NCBI RefSeq assembly: GCF_003855255.1 | Contig: NZ_CP034072.1 | Span: 6,676,753 to 6,740,752 of the forward strand | DNA: 64,000 bases | Reading direction: 5' to 3' | From: Mycolicibacterium nivoides | Lineage (GTDB): Bacteria; Actinomycetota; Actinomycetes; Mycobacteriales; Mycobacteriaceae | Part shown: one piece after another, positions 8,432 through 17,943 of the stretch | Layout of the letters: each line of letters opens with the position of its first letter | How positions within the stretch are numbered: the first letter of the stretch is position 1 | Program-made: the position numbers and the translations under genes | Notes under the pieces: model-generated | Told to the model about the DNA's origin: nothing | What the model saw: the letters and a program-made list of their open reading frames with translations, nothing else | The model's database searches: none

Positions 8432-9481
8432 TCACAAGAGGCCGAGCCGGCCGGCTTCCGCGACGGCAGCGGTTCGTGAGGTCCGGCCCAGCTTGCGGCG
8501 GATGTTCGCGACGTGGCGGTGCACGGTGTGTGGGCTGAGCACCAGGTGATCGGCGATCTCGCGGTCGCTGAGACCGCGTGCGACGCAAGCGAGGATCTCC
8601 TGCTCGCGACCGGACAGTACGACCTGTTCCGGCGCGCTCGTGTGGTGCGGTGGCGGCTGACCCGGAGCCAGAGCTTCGCGGCACGCGCGGACGACGGAAT
8701 CGACGTCACCGTGCCAGGGGAAGTGAGCGCTCCCTGTCAACGGGATGAATGCCGCGTGCGGGATCGCGGCAGCCACCTCGCGCCCCAGCTGGTACGGCAC
8801 GGCTCGGTCGTCCCGGCGATGCACCACCAGCGTCGGAGATCGGACGAGCGCAAGATGATCGCCGACGTCGAGGCGATACACCATGGCCAACAATGCGGCG
8901 GCGGTCTCGGCCGTCGCCGCCTCTCGCTGCAACCGCGCGAAGCGGTCCTGATCGTCGCCGTCGGCCCCGCTGAGGAAGATGTCGCTGAGCAGGCGCGAAC
9001 CCAGTCCCCAATGTGCTTGTAACGCAGTCAATATCGCGTCCCCCACACCCGGCGCCGTAAGTGCCGTCCCATTCGGGTACGACCCGTACAACACCAAGCG
9101 CTCGACGCGTTCGGGGAACGCCGCGGCGAATGCCACAGCGGTGCAACTGCCGGATGAACCGCCGATGAGCGAAACCCGATCGAGCCCCAGCTCGTCGAGA
9201 ACCGTACGCAGTGTCGAGACTTCGCAGTCGAGGTTCAGGTCGGATTCGAGGAGCGTGCGGTCCGACATGCCGACGCCGACCCGGTCGTAGCGGATCAAGG
9301 TGTATCCGTCGGCGACGCCATTCCAGAATCGCCGGTAGCCCGCATCCTGCCAGTCGAGTTCTAGGTGGCTCACCCACCATGCCGGGGCCACCAGCGGTGG
9401 TCCTTGCCCGCGCACCTCGTACGCGACGCGGCGTCCGCCGACGCGCAGAAACTGGATCCCGGACTTTTCCAGCACGCCCAC
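8432..9481 (-). CDS. Alpha/beta hydrolase fused to LuxR-type HTH
   Basis: The 349-residue protein combines two domains. Residues about 10-270 form an alpha/beta-hydrolase with nucleophile elbow GGSSGS, a late Asp (RRDDRAVPY) and a His near GSAHFPWH. The last ~65 residues are a GerE/LuxR helix-turn-helix (LSGREQEILACVARGLSDREIADHLVLSPHTVHRHV). This suggests a transcription factor whose sensor derives from a hydrolase, binding or turning over a small ester, lactone or lipid. No autoinducer synthase is nearby. Its likely targets are itself or the methyltransferase gene 80 bp downstream. Confidence 0.88.
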   Translation of the reverse strand: MGVLEKSGIQFLRVGGRRVAYEVRGQGPPLVAPAWWVSHLELDWQDAGYRRFWNGVADGYTLIRYDRVGVGMSDRTLLESDLNLDCEVSTLRTVLDELGLDRVSLIGGSSGSCTAVAFAAAFPERVERLVLYGSYPNGTALTAPGVGDAILTALQAHWGLGSRLLSDIFLSGADGDDQDRFARLQREAATAETAAALLAMVYRLDVGDHLALVRSPTLVVHRRDDRAVPYQLGREVAAAIPHAAFIPLTGSAHFPWHGDVDSVVRACREALAPGQPPPHHTSAPEQVVLSGREQEILACVARGLSDREIADHLVLSPHTVHRHVANIRRKLGRTSRTAAVAEAGRLGLL

Positions 9482-9514
9482 GAGCGTAATCCGGTCCCTA
9501 CCTCGACGGTGTCG

Positions 9515-10279
9515 TCACGGATGAAGGTTCCACTGGCCGACATCGGAGGCCAAGGCGTCGTTGACGTCGACTTCGAGCCCGCCGACCACGGGGCCCGGAT
9601 TCGACGCGGTGCTCACCACGCGCTGGTAGAGAACAGCGGCAGGGTGGATCTGGCCGCGAGACCAGGACCGGGTCTGCCATGCCCACGCGCGGCCGGGCGA
9701 GCTCGACCTCCCGACAACGCCATCGGCAATGGCCCACTGGCACGGGTTGATACCCGCGTAGATGCCGGTGCGCTGCACGCCGATCACCGAGTTGATTCCG
9801 CGAAACCACTGCAGCGCGACGGTGTTCCAGGTGTTGCGGTCGATATCGTCGTCGACGCTGAAGAAGACCGGGGCGCTCTGGCCTCCACCTGCCGCGGTGT
9901 GCAGCTGCCAGGCGGTGCGAGCGTCGGCGACGCCGCCGGCGAACCCGCGCGTGAAGTCTGACGGTGCCGTCCCGCCCGGCTTGCCGTATTGGTAGTTGCT
10001 GACGATCACCAAACCGGCGGCGGTCAGCTCACGGGCGTAGGGCAGGGTGATCGGCTTGGCGCCCATGGAGGAGCCGGGCCGTGAAGTCGAGACGTAGTTG
10101 ATCACCCCGGAGTGGCCGGCGGCCCGGATGTCCCGCGCCGGGATCTGGCGCATGGCGAAGTCGATCAGCGTGGGGGCGGCGGCCGATGCGACGGGCATAG
10201 CTGCCGATGCCACGCCGAGACCGGCCAGCGCTGAGGCCGCGGCGGCGTAGCGCAAGGCGTCACGCCTGGAAACCTGCAC
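9515..10279 (-). CDS. Tat-exported DUF1906 glycoside-hydrolase-like protein (paralogue 1)
   Basis: The 254 residues begin with a twin-arginine signal (SRRDALRYAAAASALAGLG). The mature part belongs to the DUF1906 group of TIM-barrel proteins related to GH25-like hydrolases: LIDFAMRQIP, a DDDID acidic stretch and YAGINPCQWAIADG. These are thought to act on the cell wall. A close paralogue is encoded at 24374 on the other strand; both share a SAPxFFSVD block and the C-terminal VDVNDxLAxDxGQW motif. Confidence 0.85.
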   Translation of the reverse strand: MQVSRRDALRYAAAASALAGLGVASAAMPVASAAAPTLIDFAMRQIPARDIRAAGHSGVINYVSTSRPGSSMGAKPITLPYARELTAAGLVIVSNYQYGKPGGTAPSDFTRGFAGGVADARTAWQLHTAAGGGQSAPVFFSVDDDIDRNTWNTVALQWFRGINSVIGVQRTGIYAGINPCQWAIADGVVGRSSSPGRAWAWQTRSWSRGQIHPAAVLYQRVVSTASNPGPVVGGLEVDVNDALASDVGQWNLHP

Positions 10280-10407
10280 GGCGTGATGTTAACAAAGTGA
10301 CTGCTGTGACTCGTGTTGCCTCACGCACCGGTTTCAGTTCGATGCCGCACTGTTATCCAGGTGGTGCTGTGCCCGTTCCGGCGCTCGGGACCGTCACGAC
10401 GACAAGT

Positions 10408-10548
10408 TCACGACAACACGAAGGCCACCGCCGCGAGCAGCACTGCGGCAGCGACGAATGCCACCGCGACGGCTGTCCAGCGGTTGTTCTTGACCCAGAT
10501 CCGTACCGACGGCACCGTGATGTAGATGTGTGGTTCCGCGCTGACCAT
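10408..10548 (-). CDS. 46-residue single-pass membrane protein downstream of topoM
   Basis: ATG 10548 has an AGGGGG ribosome-binding site about 6 nt upstream on the minus strand. Translation gives MVSAEPHIYITVPSVRIWVK at the N-terminus, then an Ala/Val/Leu helix of about 22 residues, ending VLS at TGA 10408. About 85 percent of third codon positions are G or C, as in neighbouring genes, which supports real coding. The start lies 28 bp beyond the topoM stop, so it is probably the last gene of the topoN-topoM operon. Function is unknown. Confidence 0.7.
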   Translation of the reverse strand: MVSAEPHIYITVPSVRIWVKNNRWTAVAVAFVAAAVLLAAVAFVLS

Positions 10549-10576
10549 GGAGCCCCCTCATGCTGTTAGCGCCAGG

Positions 10577-12706
10577 CTACGGCGCCGGTGTCACGTCCGT
10601 CCCGGCACCCTTGACAGACGCCTTCGCCCGATTCTCCGCACGTACCGATCTCTTGCCCCGGACGAACCCGGTCGGGGAGATCGATACCGACAGCAGTGCG
10701 TTCTCGCCGTTGACGAACGGGTGGAACCCGACGCCGGCGCCGCCGCGGCCCTTGACCGGGATGTCGGCGACTTCGGTGACCTTCCAACCTTTTTCGGAGA
10801 TCGACAGCATCGCCTCGCCGTTCTGGCATGAAATCGGCAGCGCCGCGATCACTTCGTCGCCATCGCCTGCCAGCTTCACCCCGGCCACACCGTTGCCGGC
10901 CGCGCCTTGGGGATTCACCGCGGCGGGGTCGATCCGCAGGATCTTCCCGCGACGCGTCACCAGGGCCAGGTGGTAGCCCTCGGCGAGCACGCCGGAGCGC
11001 AGCAGCCCGGTGATGTCCGGCGCCACCGGGATATCGCGGATCTTGAACGGCAGGCCGTTGCCGGTGGTGAACTTCACCCGCCCGTCGGTCCACACGGCCC
11101 AACCGAGACCCGAGGTGAGCAGGTCGCCGTGGCTGTCGGAGAACACCCCGCGATCGTCGAGGCGCCATGCGGCGTTGACCTTGCGCTCGCGCGGCCCGTC
11201 CTCGTCGGCAGACGAGGTCACGGGTGTGGCCTCTGAGTCGAGCACGGTGCGGCGGTCGAACTCGGGCCCTTTGAACAGTTTGGCGGTCTCCACAAGTTCT
11301 TTGTCGATCACCACCCGGCGCGCGTCGGGGTTGGACACCAGCTCGGTCAGCTCGGCGAACTCCGCGTCCAGTTTGTCCGCCTCGGCCTGCAGCTCGATCA
11401 CGTCGAGCTTGGTCAGCCGGCGAAGCTGCAGTGCCAGGACGTAATTGGCCTGCTCTTCGTCGATGTTGAAGTGTTCCTGCAGACCCTGGCGGGCGTCATC
11501 GACGGTGTCGGAACCGCGAATGACCGCGACGGCGGCGTCGATGTCGAGGTGGATCTTCATCAGGCCGGCCACCAGGTGCCGGCGGGCGGTGACCTTCTCC
11601 AGCCGGTACTCGCTGCGGTGCAGCACAACAGAATCGCGCAGGTGCAGGAAGGCACCGATCAGTTCGCGGACGTTCCACCAGCGAGGCACCCGGTCCTCGT
11701 CGAGAGCGACCAGGCTGGCGGCGAATGTCGACTCGAGCGGGGTCAGGGCCAGCAGCTGCTCGCGGATCTGCTCGGCGCTGTAGCCGCGTTTGGCGGTGAC
11801 CAGGATGCGCAGTCCGTTGCGGCGGTCGGTCAGGTCCGACATATCGGCCACACCCGACATCTCGCCGGATTCGACAAGGGACCGGATCCTGTCCTGCACA
11901 GTGTTACTCGCGACGCCGGGCGGCAGCTCGGTGATGATGCAGTTCTTGCCGTCGACAGACACCGTGCCGCGTACGGTGAGCGCGCCGCGGCCGGTGGTGA
12001 TGTACTCCCGCAGTCCGGCGGTGCCGACGACGGTGGCCCCGCATCCCCAGTCGGGGCCGGGGATGAGTTTCAGCAGCCTGTCGTCGGTCATGTTGGGGGT
12101 TTTCAGCAGCGCCCGGCACGCGGCCATGACCTCACGCGGATTGTGCGCGGGCACCTTGGTGGCCCAGCCCTCGGCGATGCCCATGGCGCCGTTGCACAGC
12201 AGCACCGGCCACTGCGCCGGCAGCATCGTCGGCTCGGTCCACTCGCCGTCGAACGTCTGCACCATCGGCACCGCGTGGTCGTTGAGTTCCGCGGTCAGCG
12301 CGGCTCCGGGTGCCGACAGCCGCATCTCGGTGTACCGGTCAGCCGCGGGAATGTCACCTTGGATACGCGGGAACGCACCTTGTCCGTCAATGACTTTCAC
12401 ACGCTGGAAGTCGGCGGCCATCAGGGCGGCGGCGCCGTACATCGACGCGCCACCGTGCGGGTGCAGGTTGCCGGTGACTGCCGAGCAGATCTTCGAGGAC
12501 TTCTGCGGTTTGTTTCCGGGTTGCAGTCCGGAGTCGTGCATCTGGTAGAGCAGACGGCGCTGACCCGGCTTGAGCCCGTCGAATGCCGACGGGATGGCGC
12601 GGTCGCTGACGCTGTAGAGCGCGAAGGTCAGCTGGTAGTGGTTCCAGTAGTCGTCGGCGCTCTGGTCGAGGACCAGGTCGGGGTTCTGTTCGATAAGCGA
12701 TGTCAC
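10577..12706 (-). CDS. topoM: TopoM, GyrA/ParC-like subunit of atypical type II topoisomerase
   Basis: The 709-residue breakage-reunion subunit has the catalytic Tyr125 in DRYTEMR, preceded by the active-site Arg124. It also has the winged-helix HPHGGASMYGA motif and a C-terminal beta-pinwheel-like half with repeated G-x-x-x-R/K-x units. I see no QRRGGKG 'GyrA box', which gyrases need for negative supercoiling. It resembles TopoM of M. smegmatis, reported to act with TopoN as an ATP-dependent type II enzyme with unusual supercoiling behaviour. It starts 21 bp after topoN stops and is presumably co-transcribed with it. Confidence 0.9.
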   Translation of the reverse strand: MTSLIEQNPDLVLDQSADDYWNHYQLTFALYSVSDRAIPSAFDGLKPGQRRLLYQMHDSGLQPGNKPQKSSKICSAVTGNLHPHGGASMYGAAALMAADFQRVKVIDGQGAFPRIQGDIPAADRYTEMRLSAPGAALTAELNDHAVPMVQTFDGEWTEPTMLPAQWPVLLCNGAMGIAEGWATKVPAHNPREVMAACRALLKTPNMTDDRLLKLIPGPDWGCGATVVGTAGLREYITTGRGALTVRGTVSVDGKNCIITELPPGVASNTVQDRIRSLVESGEMSGVADMSDLTDRRNGLRILVTAKRGYSAEQIREQLLALTPLESTFAASLVALDEDRVPRWWNVRELIGAFLHLRDSVVLHRSEYRLEKVTARRHLVAGLMKIHLDIDAAVAVIRGSDTVDDARQGLQEHFNIDEEQANYVLALQLRRLTKLDVIELQAEADKLDAEFAELTELVSNPDARRVVIDKELVETAKLFKGPEFDRRTVLDSEATPVTSSADEDGPRERKVNAAWRLDDRGVFSDSHGDLLTSGLGWAVWTDGRVKFTTGNGLPFKIRDIPVAPDITGLLRSGVLAEGYHLALVTRRGKILRIDPAAVNPQGAAGNGVAGVKLAGDGDEVIAALPISCQNGEAMLSISEKGWKVTEVADIPVKGRGGAGVGFHPFVNGENALLSVSISPTGFVRGKRSVRAENRAKASVKGAGTDVTPAP

Positions 12707-12727
12707 GGCCGGTCTCTCCTACGTTCC

Positions 12728-14761
12728 CTAGCTCAAGTCCAGCGTGGAGGTGTCGACGCGGGCGGCGACATCGGCCATCCACGTACGTCGGCCCTCGGGT
12801 GGCCCGCCGAACAAGGTGTGGTGCAGTTTCTTCTCACCATCGTCGAGATGAACCCGAATCACTGTGCGGCGCTGTGGATCCAGCACGGTGTTCCAGAAGT
12901 CGTCGGCGTCCATCTCGCCGAGACCCTTGTTGCGCTGCACCTCCACCTTGCGCTTGGAGGTGGCTTTCAACTGGGCCACGGCGGTGTCACGCTCGGACTC
13001 GTCCTGGCAGTAGATCCGCTGTGTGCCGTCCTTGACCACGAACAGCGGCGGCAGCGTCACGTAGACCATCCCGGCCTCGACGAGCGGCCGGTAGAAATCG
13101 AGGAACATCGAGATCAGGCTGGAGTTGATGTTGCCGCCGTCGGGGTCGGCGTCGGAGGCGAACAGGATCCGGTCATACCGGCACAGTTCGGGGTCACAGC
13201 TGTCCCGGAGCCCGCAGCCCAGGATGCGTTCGATCGAGTCGAACTCGTCTTTGGCCCGCGCCTTGCTCAGGGCGAAGCCATAAACGTTGGGCGGCTTGCC
13301 TTTCAGTGGGAAGGCCGCCTGAAATGTGGCGTCGCGCGCCGCCTTGATGGTGCCCAGCGCCGAGTCGCCCTCACACAGGAACAGCTCGGCACCGGACCCA
13401 CGGCCGGTCTCCCGGCTGGGCAGCAGTTTGGGCGGCAGCGACAGATTCGTGCCAAGCCCTTTGGCTTTCGACGCGGCACGAGAACGGGCCTTGGCGCCTT
13501 CGGCGCTGCGGCGGGCGCGGGCCGCTTCCAGTGCCAGCTTCGTCCACAGCGTGACGGCGTCGCCGTTTCCGGGGTTGGCCGCCCAGATGGTGACGCTGCG
13601 CGCCACATCCGGGGCCATCGCCACGTTCAGCGATCGTGATGACACCGCGGTCTTGGCCTGGGAGTCCCATGCCACGTCGGGTGCGCGGGTGTCGACGGCC
13701 AGTGCGGTGACGGCAGCGAAATCCTGTGCCTCGGGCCCGTCCTCGCCTTTGGCCAGCCCGAGGTCGCGGATCCGGGACGCACGGTCGGCCAGGGCTTCGG
13801 AGAATCCCTTCACCGCCGCGGTCAGGTGTGATCCGCCGTTCGGGGTGCGCACGGTGTTACAGAACGCGGCCACCGTCGCGGGTTCGGCCGGGCCCGCGGT
13901 CAATGACCAGCGGAACGGGGTGGGGCCGCGCCCGGTGGAGTATTCACCGCGGCCCTCCACCACCGCGCGCACGCCGGGCAGGGGAGTGCCTGCGGCGGTG
14001 CACATCAGGTCGAGCAGGGCATCGGTGCCCCAGGGGCCGCTGAACGGCTCGAGCAACGCGGGCGGGACGTCTCCGCCCGGCCAGCCTTCGTCGACGACGA
14101 TCAGGTTCACCCCTGGCGACATCCGCGATGCGGCGTGCGCCCGCAGCAGCACCTCCCCGACATCCAGGCTGGAGTCGGGCACCACGGCCGGGTCGAACAG
14201 GATGCGCACCGTGGTCCCGTGTGCGTCGGGTTTGCGGTTGCCGGCGCCGCGCAGTTTCTGCGTGTCGGCACGGGTGAACTCCGCGTCCGGGTCGAACTCT
14301 TTCCCCTCGAAGACCCCGGGGTAACCGTGACCGAAGCTCTGCAAGTAGGTCTTTCCGGCGCGGCGCACCGTGACGTCGGTACGGGCGGAGATGAACACCG
14401 CTGCGGCGGCCCCGATCCCGTTCAATCCGGCACCCGTGCTGGTCGCGTCGCTGTGGGCGGAGAACTTGCCGCCGGCCCGAGCGGTGCCCAGTGTTTTGAC
14501 GATGCCGTTCTTCCCGGTCACCGGGTCGGAGTCGACGGGAAGGCCGCGCCCGTCGTCGGCGACGCTGACAGATCCGTCGGCGTGCAAGGTGATGGTCACG
14601 GTGGACCCGCCGTGGCTGGGATCGGCGACCTCTTCGATCGCGTTGTCCACCAACTCGCGCAACGCGGTGTTGAGCACGTCGAGGCCCAAGTTCACCGCCG
14701 GCCGCAGGCGCGTGTGCTGGACATCATCGAGCTCGGTGATGTCTGCGGCGTTGTAACTCAC
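12728..14761 (-). CDS. topoN: TopoN, GyrB/ParE-like ATPase subunit of atypical type II topoisomerase
   Basis: The 677-residue protein has a GHKL ATPase (ELVDNAIEEV with Glu36 and Asn40; DDGRGLPVD) and a TOPRIM domain (FLCEGDSALG and DADPDGGNI for metal binding). The C-terminal RNKGLGEM motif is typical of the GyrB/ParE family. It partners TopoM for DNA strand passage. These proteins are distinct from the essential GyrAB of mycobacteria. The gene heads a likely topoN-topoM-(small membrane protein) operon and is divergent from an ABC-F gene. Confidence 0.92.
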   Translation of the reverse strand: MSYNAADITELDDVQHTRLRPAVNLGLDVLNTALRELVDNAIEEVADPSHGGSTVTITLHADGSVSVADDGRGLPVDSDPVTGKNGIVKTLGTARAGGKFSAHSDATSTGAGLNGIGAAAAVFISARTDVTVRRAGKTYLQSFGHGYPGVFEGKEFDPDAEFTRADTQKLRGAGNRKPDAHGTTVRILFDPAVVPDSSLDVGEVLLRAHAASRMSPGVNLIVVDEGWPGGDVPPALLEPFSGPWGTDALLDLMCTAAGTPLPGVRAVVEGRGEYSTGRGPTPFRWSLTAGPAEPATVAAFCNTVRTPNGGSHLTAAVKGFSEALADRASRIRDLGLAKGEDGPEAQDFAAVTALAVDTRAPDVAWDSQAKTAVSSRSLNVAMAPDVARSVTIWAANPGNGDAVTLWTKLALEAARARRSAEGAKARSRAASKAKGLGTNLSLPPKLLPSRETGRGSGAELFLCEGDSALGTIKAARDATFQAAFPLKGKPPNVYGFALSKARAKDEFDSIERILGCGLRDSCDPELCRYDRILFASDADPDGGNINSSLISMFLDFYRPLVEAGMVYVTLPPLFVVKDGTQRIYCQDESERDTAVAQLKATSKRKVEVQRNKGLGEMDADDFWNTVLDPQRRTVIRVHLDDGEKKLHHTLFGGPPEGRRTWMADVAARVDTSTLDLS

Positions 14762-14984
14762 TGCTGATCCTTTCCACCAGGGCCGATGTCGCAGCGATCG
14801 GGTCCCGTCGGAGTGTCACTCGCGCGCGGCGAGCTCGCTCCCGCCGTGCCAACCACCCCCGGATCCCGCGGGTGGCCTAAGCATTCTGCCTTGGTCCGCC
14901 GACGCCCGGTCTCACCGCCGCGGCTGAAACGGCGCTGAACCTGGCGATGCAGGCTGAGATCCCGGCAAATGCGACGATGAGGCC

Positions 14985-16628
14985 ATGACCGCAACGCTTG
15001 TCGCGAAGAATGTGGCAGGCGGATTCGCCCACCGCACGCTCTTCGAGGGGCTGGACCTGACCGTGGCACCCGGCGACGTCGTCGGGGTCGTGGGGGTCAA
15101 CGGTGCGGGCAAGAGCACACTACTGCGCATCCTTGCCGGAGATCTCAATCCGCTCGACGGTGTGGTCAATCTCGCTCCGGCCGACGGGTTCGTCGGGTGG
15201 CTGCCCCAGGAGCACGAGCGGGTACCGGGGGAGACCGTGGCCGCCTATATCGCGCGGCGTACAGGTTGCACCGCGGCCACCCTGGCGATGGAAGCCGCGG
15301 CCGAAGCCTTGGCGGATCCGGCGGCAGATGCCGACGCCTACTCCACCGCGCTGGACCACTGGCTCGCCACTGGTGCCGCCGACCTCGATGAACGGTTGCC
15401 CGCCGTGCTGGCCGATCTGGGGTTCGATGCTGCCGTGCGGCCGGAATCGACCCTGATGACCGCCCTGTCGGGCGGGCAGGCGGCGCGAGTCGGACTCGCG
15501 GCGCTGATGTTGTCGCGCTTCGACATCGTCCTGCTCGATGAGCCGACCAACGATCTGGACCTCGACGGACTGGCCCGGCTGGAGGATTTCGTCCGGGACC
15601 TCCGCGGCGGCGTGGTGCTGGTCAGTCATGACCGGGAGTTCCTGTCCCGCACCGTAACCCGCGTCTTGGAGCTGGACCTGGCGCAGAACAGAACCACCGT
15701 GTACGGCGGTGGGTACGAAAGCTATCTGGAAGAACGGGAAGTCGCCCGCCGGCACCGCCGCGAGGAATACGACGAGTTCGCGGAGAAGAAGGCCGATCTG
15801 GTGGCGCGGGCCCGAACCCAGCGGGAGTGGTCGAGCCAAGGTGTGCGCAACGCGATGCGCAAGGCGCCCGACAACGACAAGAACCGGCGCCGGGCGCAGT
15901 CCGAGTCCAGTGAGAAACAGGCGCAGAAGGTCCGGCAGATGGAGAGCCGGATCGCCCGGCTGGAGGAGGTCGAAGAGCCTCGGAAGGAATGGGAGCTGCA
16001 GTTCAGCATCGGGGCCGCGCCCCGGTCGAGTTCGGTGGTGGCGACCGTCGACAATGCTGTTGTGCGGCAGGGCGATTTCGTCCTGGGACCGGTCTCGTTA
16101 CAGGTGAATGCCGGCGAGCGGATCGGGATCACCGGTCCCAACGGGGCCGGCAAGTCGACGTTGCTGCGGCTGCTCCTCGGCCGCAGGCAACCTGACGACG
16201 GGCGGGCGAGCATGGGTGCGAACGTCGCCATCGGCGAAATCGACCAGGTCCGTTCTGTTTTCACCGGGCCGGATCGACTCGTCGATCGGTTCGAGCGGCA
16301 TGTGCCGGAATGGCCGACGGCCGATGTCCGGACCCTGCTCGCGAAGTTCGGGCTCAAGGCCGACCACGTGGAACGTGCGGTGGACGATCTCTCGCCCGGT
16401 GAGCGCACCCGCGCCGGCCTCGCGTTGTTGCAGGCCTGTGGCACGAATGTGCTGGTGCTCGACGAGCCGACCAACCATCTCGACCTTCCCGCCATCGAGC
16501 AGCTAGAGCAGGCGCTCGAAAGCTATGACGGTGCCCTGCTTCTGGTTACGCATGACCGCCGAATGCTGCAGAACGTCCGGCTGGATCGTTCGTGGTCCGT
16601 CGAAAACGGCCAGGTAGCGGAGTTGTAA
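14985..16628 (+). CDS. ABC-F family ATPase
   Basis: The 547-residue soluble protein has two ABC cassettes and no membrane segments. The first has GVNGAGKS, LSGGQ and LLDEPTND; the second has GPNGAGKS, a variant signature LSPGE and LDEPTNHLD. A charged, Arg/Lys/Glu-rich linker (about residues 240-330) is typical of ABC-F proteins, which act on ribosomes and include translation factors and antibiotic-protection proteins. It resembles the mycobacterial Rv1473 type in length and layout. The antibiotic or ribosomal state it senses cannot be told from sequence. Confidence 0.88.
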   Translation: MTATLVAKNVAGGFAHRTLFEGLDLTVAPGDVVGVVGVNGAGKSTLLRILAGDLNPLDGVVNLAPADGFVGWLPQEHERVPGETVAAYIARRTGCTAATLAMEAAAEALADPAADADAYSTALDHWLATGAADLDERLPAVLADLGFDAAVRPESTLMTALSGGQAARVGLAALMLSRFDIVLLDEPTNDLDLDGLARLEDFVRDLRGGVVLVSHDREFLSRTVTRVLELDLAQNRTTVYGGGYESYLEEREVARRHRREEYDEFAEKKADLVARARTQREWSSQGVRNAMRKAPDNDKNRRRAQSESSEKQAQKVRQMESRIARLEEVEEPRKEWELQFSIGAAPRSSSVVATVDNAVVRQGDFVLGPVSLQVNAGERIGITGPNGAGKSTLLRLLLGRRQPDDGRASMGANVAIGEIDQVRSVFTGPDRLVDRFERHVPEWPTADVRTLLAKFGLKADHVERAVDDLSPGERTRAGLALLQACGTNVLVLDEPTNHLDLPAIEQLEQALESYDGALLLVTHDRRMLQNVRLDRSWSVENGQVAEL

Positions 16629-16645
16629 TCGAAGCAGACGAGTGT

Positions 16646-17212
16646 TCAGCGCCTCGTCTCGTACCTGGTCAGCACCACGCCGCCGGGGAACGTCCGCGTC
16701 TCGACCATGTTCAGGTTCACCCAGCTGTCCAGCGCGGTGAACAGCGGCGTGCCTGCGCCCACCAGGACCGGGTAGGTGGCCAGCATGTACTCGTCGATCA
16801 GCCCGGCTCGCATGGCGGCTCCGGCGAGCGTTGCGCCGCCGATGCTCATCGGGCCGTCGTCTTCGGCCTTGAGCCGGGTGATCTCGGAAACCGCATCGCC
16901 GGTGACCAGGCGGGTGTTCCAATCGACCTTCTCGATCGTGGAGGAGAACACCACTTTCGGTGTATCCCGCCAGTTGCGGGCGAATTCGATCTCCGCCGGG
17001 GTTGCGTCGGGTTGCTGGTCGCCGGTCGGCCAGTAGGAGCTCATCGTCTCCCAGAGCTTGCGGCCGTACAGTGCCACGCTGCTGGCGCGGTCCTGGTCCA
17101 GCCACCACTGGAACAGTTCGTCGCTCGGTGGCCCGCCCCATGCGATGTCGTCGCCGGGCGCGGCGATGTAGCCGTCCAGAGTCACGTTCATGCCGTAGCG
17201 CAGCTTGCGCAT
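16646..17212 (-). CDS. DHFR-like / RibD C-terminal domain reductase
   Basis: A 188-residue single-domain protein of the dihydrofolate-reductase-like RibD_C family: RKLRYGMNVTLDGYIA at the N-terminus, GRKLWETM centrally and the NADPH-site-like SIGGATLAGAAMRAGLIDEY. Such proteins are NADPH-dependent reductases of pterin, flavin-precursor or unknown substrates. It converges with the ABC-F gene, with 17 bp between them. Stand-alone actinobacterial members are mostly uncharacterised. Confidence 0.85.
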   Translation of the reverse strand: MRKLRYGMNVTLDGYIAAPGDDIAWGGPPSDELFQWWLDQDRASSVALYGRKLWETMSSYWPTGDQQPDATPAEIEFARNWRDTPKVVFSSTIEKVDWNTRLVTGDAVSEITRLKAEDDGPMSIGGATLAGAAMRAGLIDEYMLATYPVLVGAGTPLFTALDSWVNLNMVETRTFPGGVVLTRYETRR

Positions 17213-17295
17213 GGTGTCAGCCTCCCGGGTGTTGCTCTCAGGCGTAATGACCGGTGCCGTGCGGGAAACTCATCGATGCGCGGGGCAGGCCGTGA

Positions 17296-17943
17296 CTAGC
17301 GTTCCACGGTGGCCAGGACGGTGTTGTTCGCATCGACGATGTTGAGCTTGCGCAGCTTCGGCATCGGGATGGATGTCGCCCCTTGCACGACCCCTTTCCC
17401 GGTCGGCATCGCCGCCCAGGTGGCCGCGGGCTGCATCTGCCCGCTGTCGTCCATCGTCCGCAGCGTGAACACACCTTCGGCGGGCAACTGCTTCAGGTCG
17501 AGCACGATGGCGGTCCCCCACGGCTTGGGCGTCAGGGTCACCGACCCGGAGGCGCCGGTGGCCGCGACCGAATGCATCGCGAAGGTGCCCGTGCCCGGCG
17601 GGGTGGTATCGCCGCGCGGGATGACCAACACCAGTGCGACGGCGGCGAGCACCGCGGCGCACGCCCCCAGCGCCACCCGGCGGCGAACGCGGCGCTTAGC
17701 TGCCGTACGTCGGGTGGCGAGCATGTCGCGCAGGATCAGTTCCGACTCGCCACCGTCGGTGGGTCCGGTTTCCAGGTCAGCCGGGTCGACCTTGCTCAGG
17801 AGCGCCGGCAGCGGCGCGAAATCGGCGGCTTGGGCGCGGCATTGGGCACAATCTTTGAGGTGCGCCTCGAAGCGTCCGCGTTCCTCGGCGTCGAGGCCGC
17901 CGAGGATGTAGGCGCCCAGAAGGACATGAGGTTCGTCGATCAC
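17296..17943 (-). CDS. Zinc anti-sigma factor (RskA/RslA-like)
   Basis: The 215-residue protein has an N-terminal cytoplasmic zinc-binding anti-sigma motif (HLKDCAQC, H-x3-C-x2-C). One transmembrane helix (ALGACAAVLAAVALVLVI, about residues 90-110) follows a basic stretch, and the extracytoplasmic domain is of the anti-sigma-K (RskA) C-terminal type. Its start overlaps the sigma gene stop by 4 bp, so translation is coupled. The CxxC site suggests redox control of sigma release, as in RslA and RsrA; this is inferred. Confidence 0.88.
   Translation of the reverse strand: MIDEPHVLLGAYILGGLDAEERGRFEAHLKDCAQCRAQAADFAPLPALLSKVDPADLETGPTDGGESELILRDMLATRRTAAKRRVRRRVALGACAAVLAAVALVLVIPRGDTTPPGTGTFAMHSVAATGASGSVTLTPKPWGTAIVLDLKQLPAEGVFTLRTMDDSGQMQPAATWAAMPTGKGVVQGATSIPMPKLRKLNIVDANNTVLATVER

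Noticed and set aside
11471..13639. Long plus-strand open frame (722 codons) opposite topoN/topoM
   Set aside because: It is antisense to two well-conserved genes with intact catalytic motifs; the composition is the His/Gln/Arg-rich type typical of frames mirrored on GC-rich genes.
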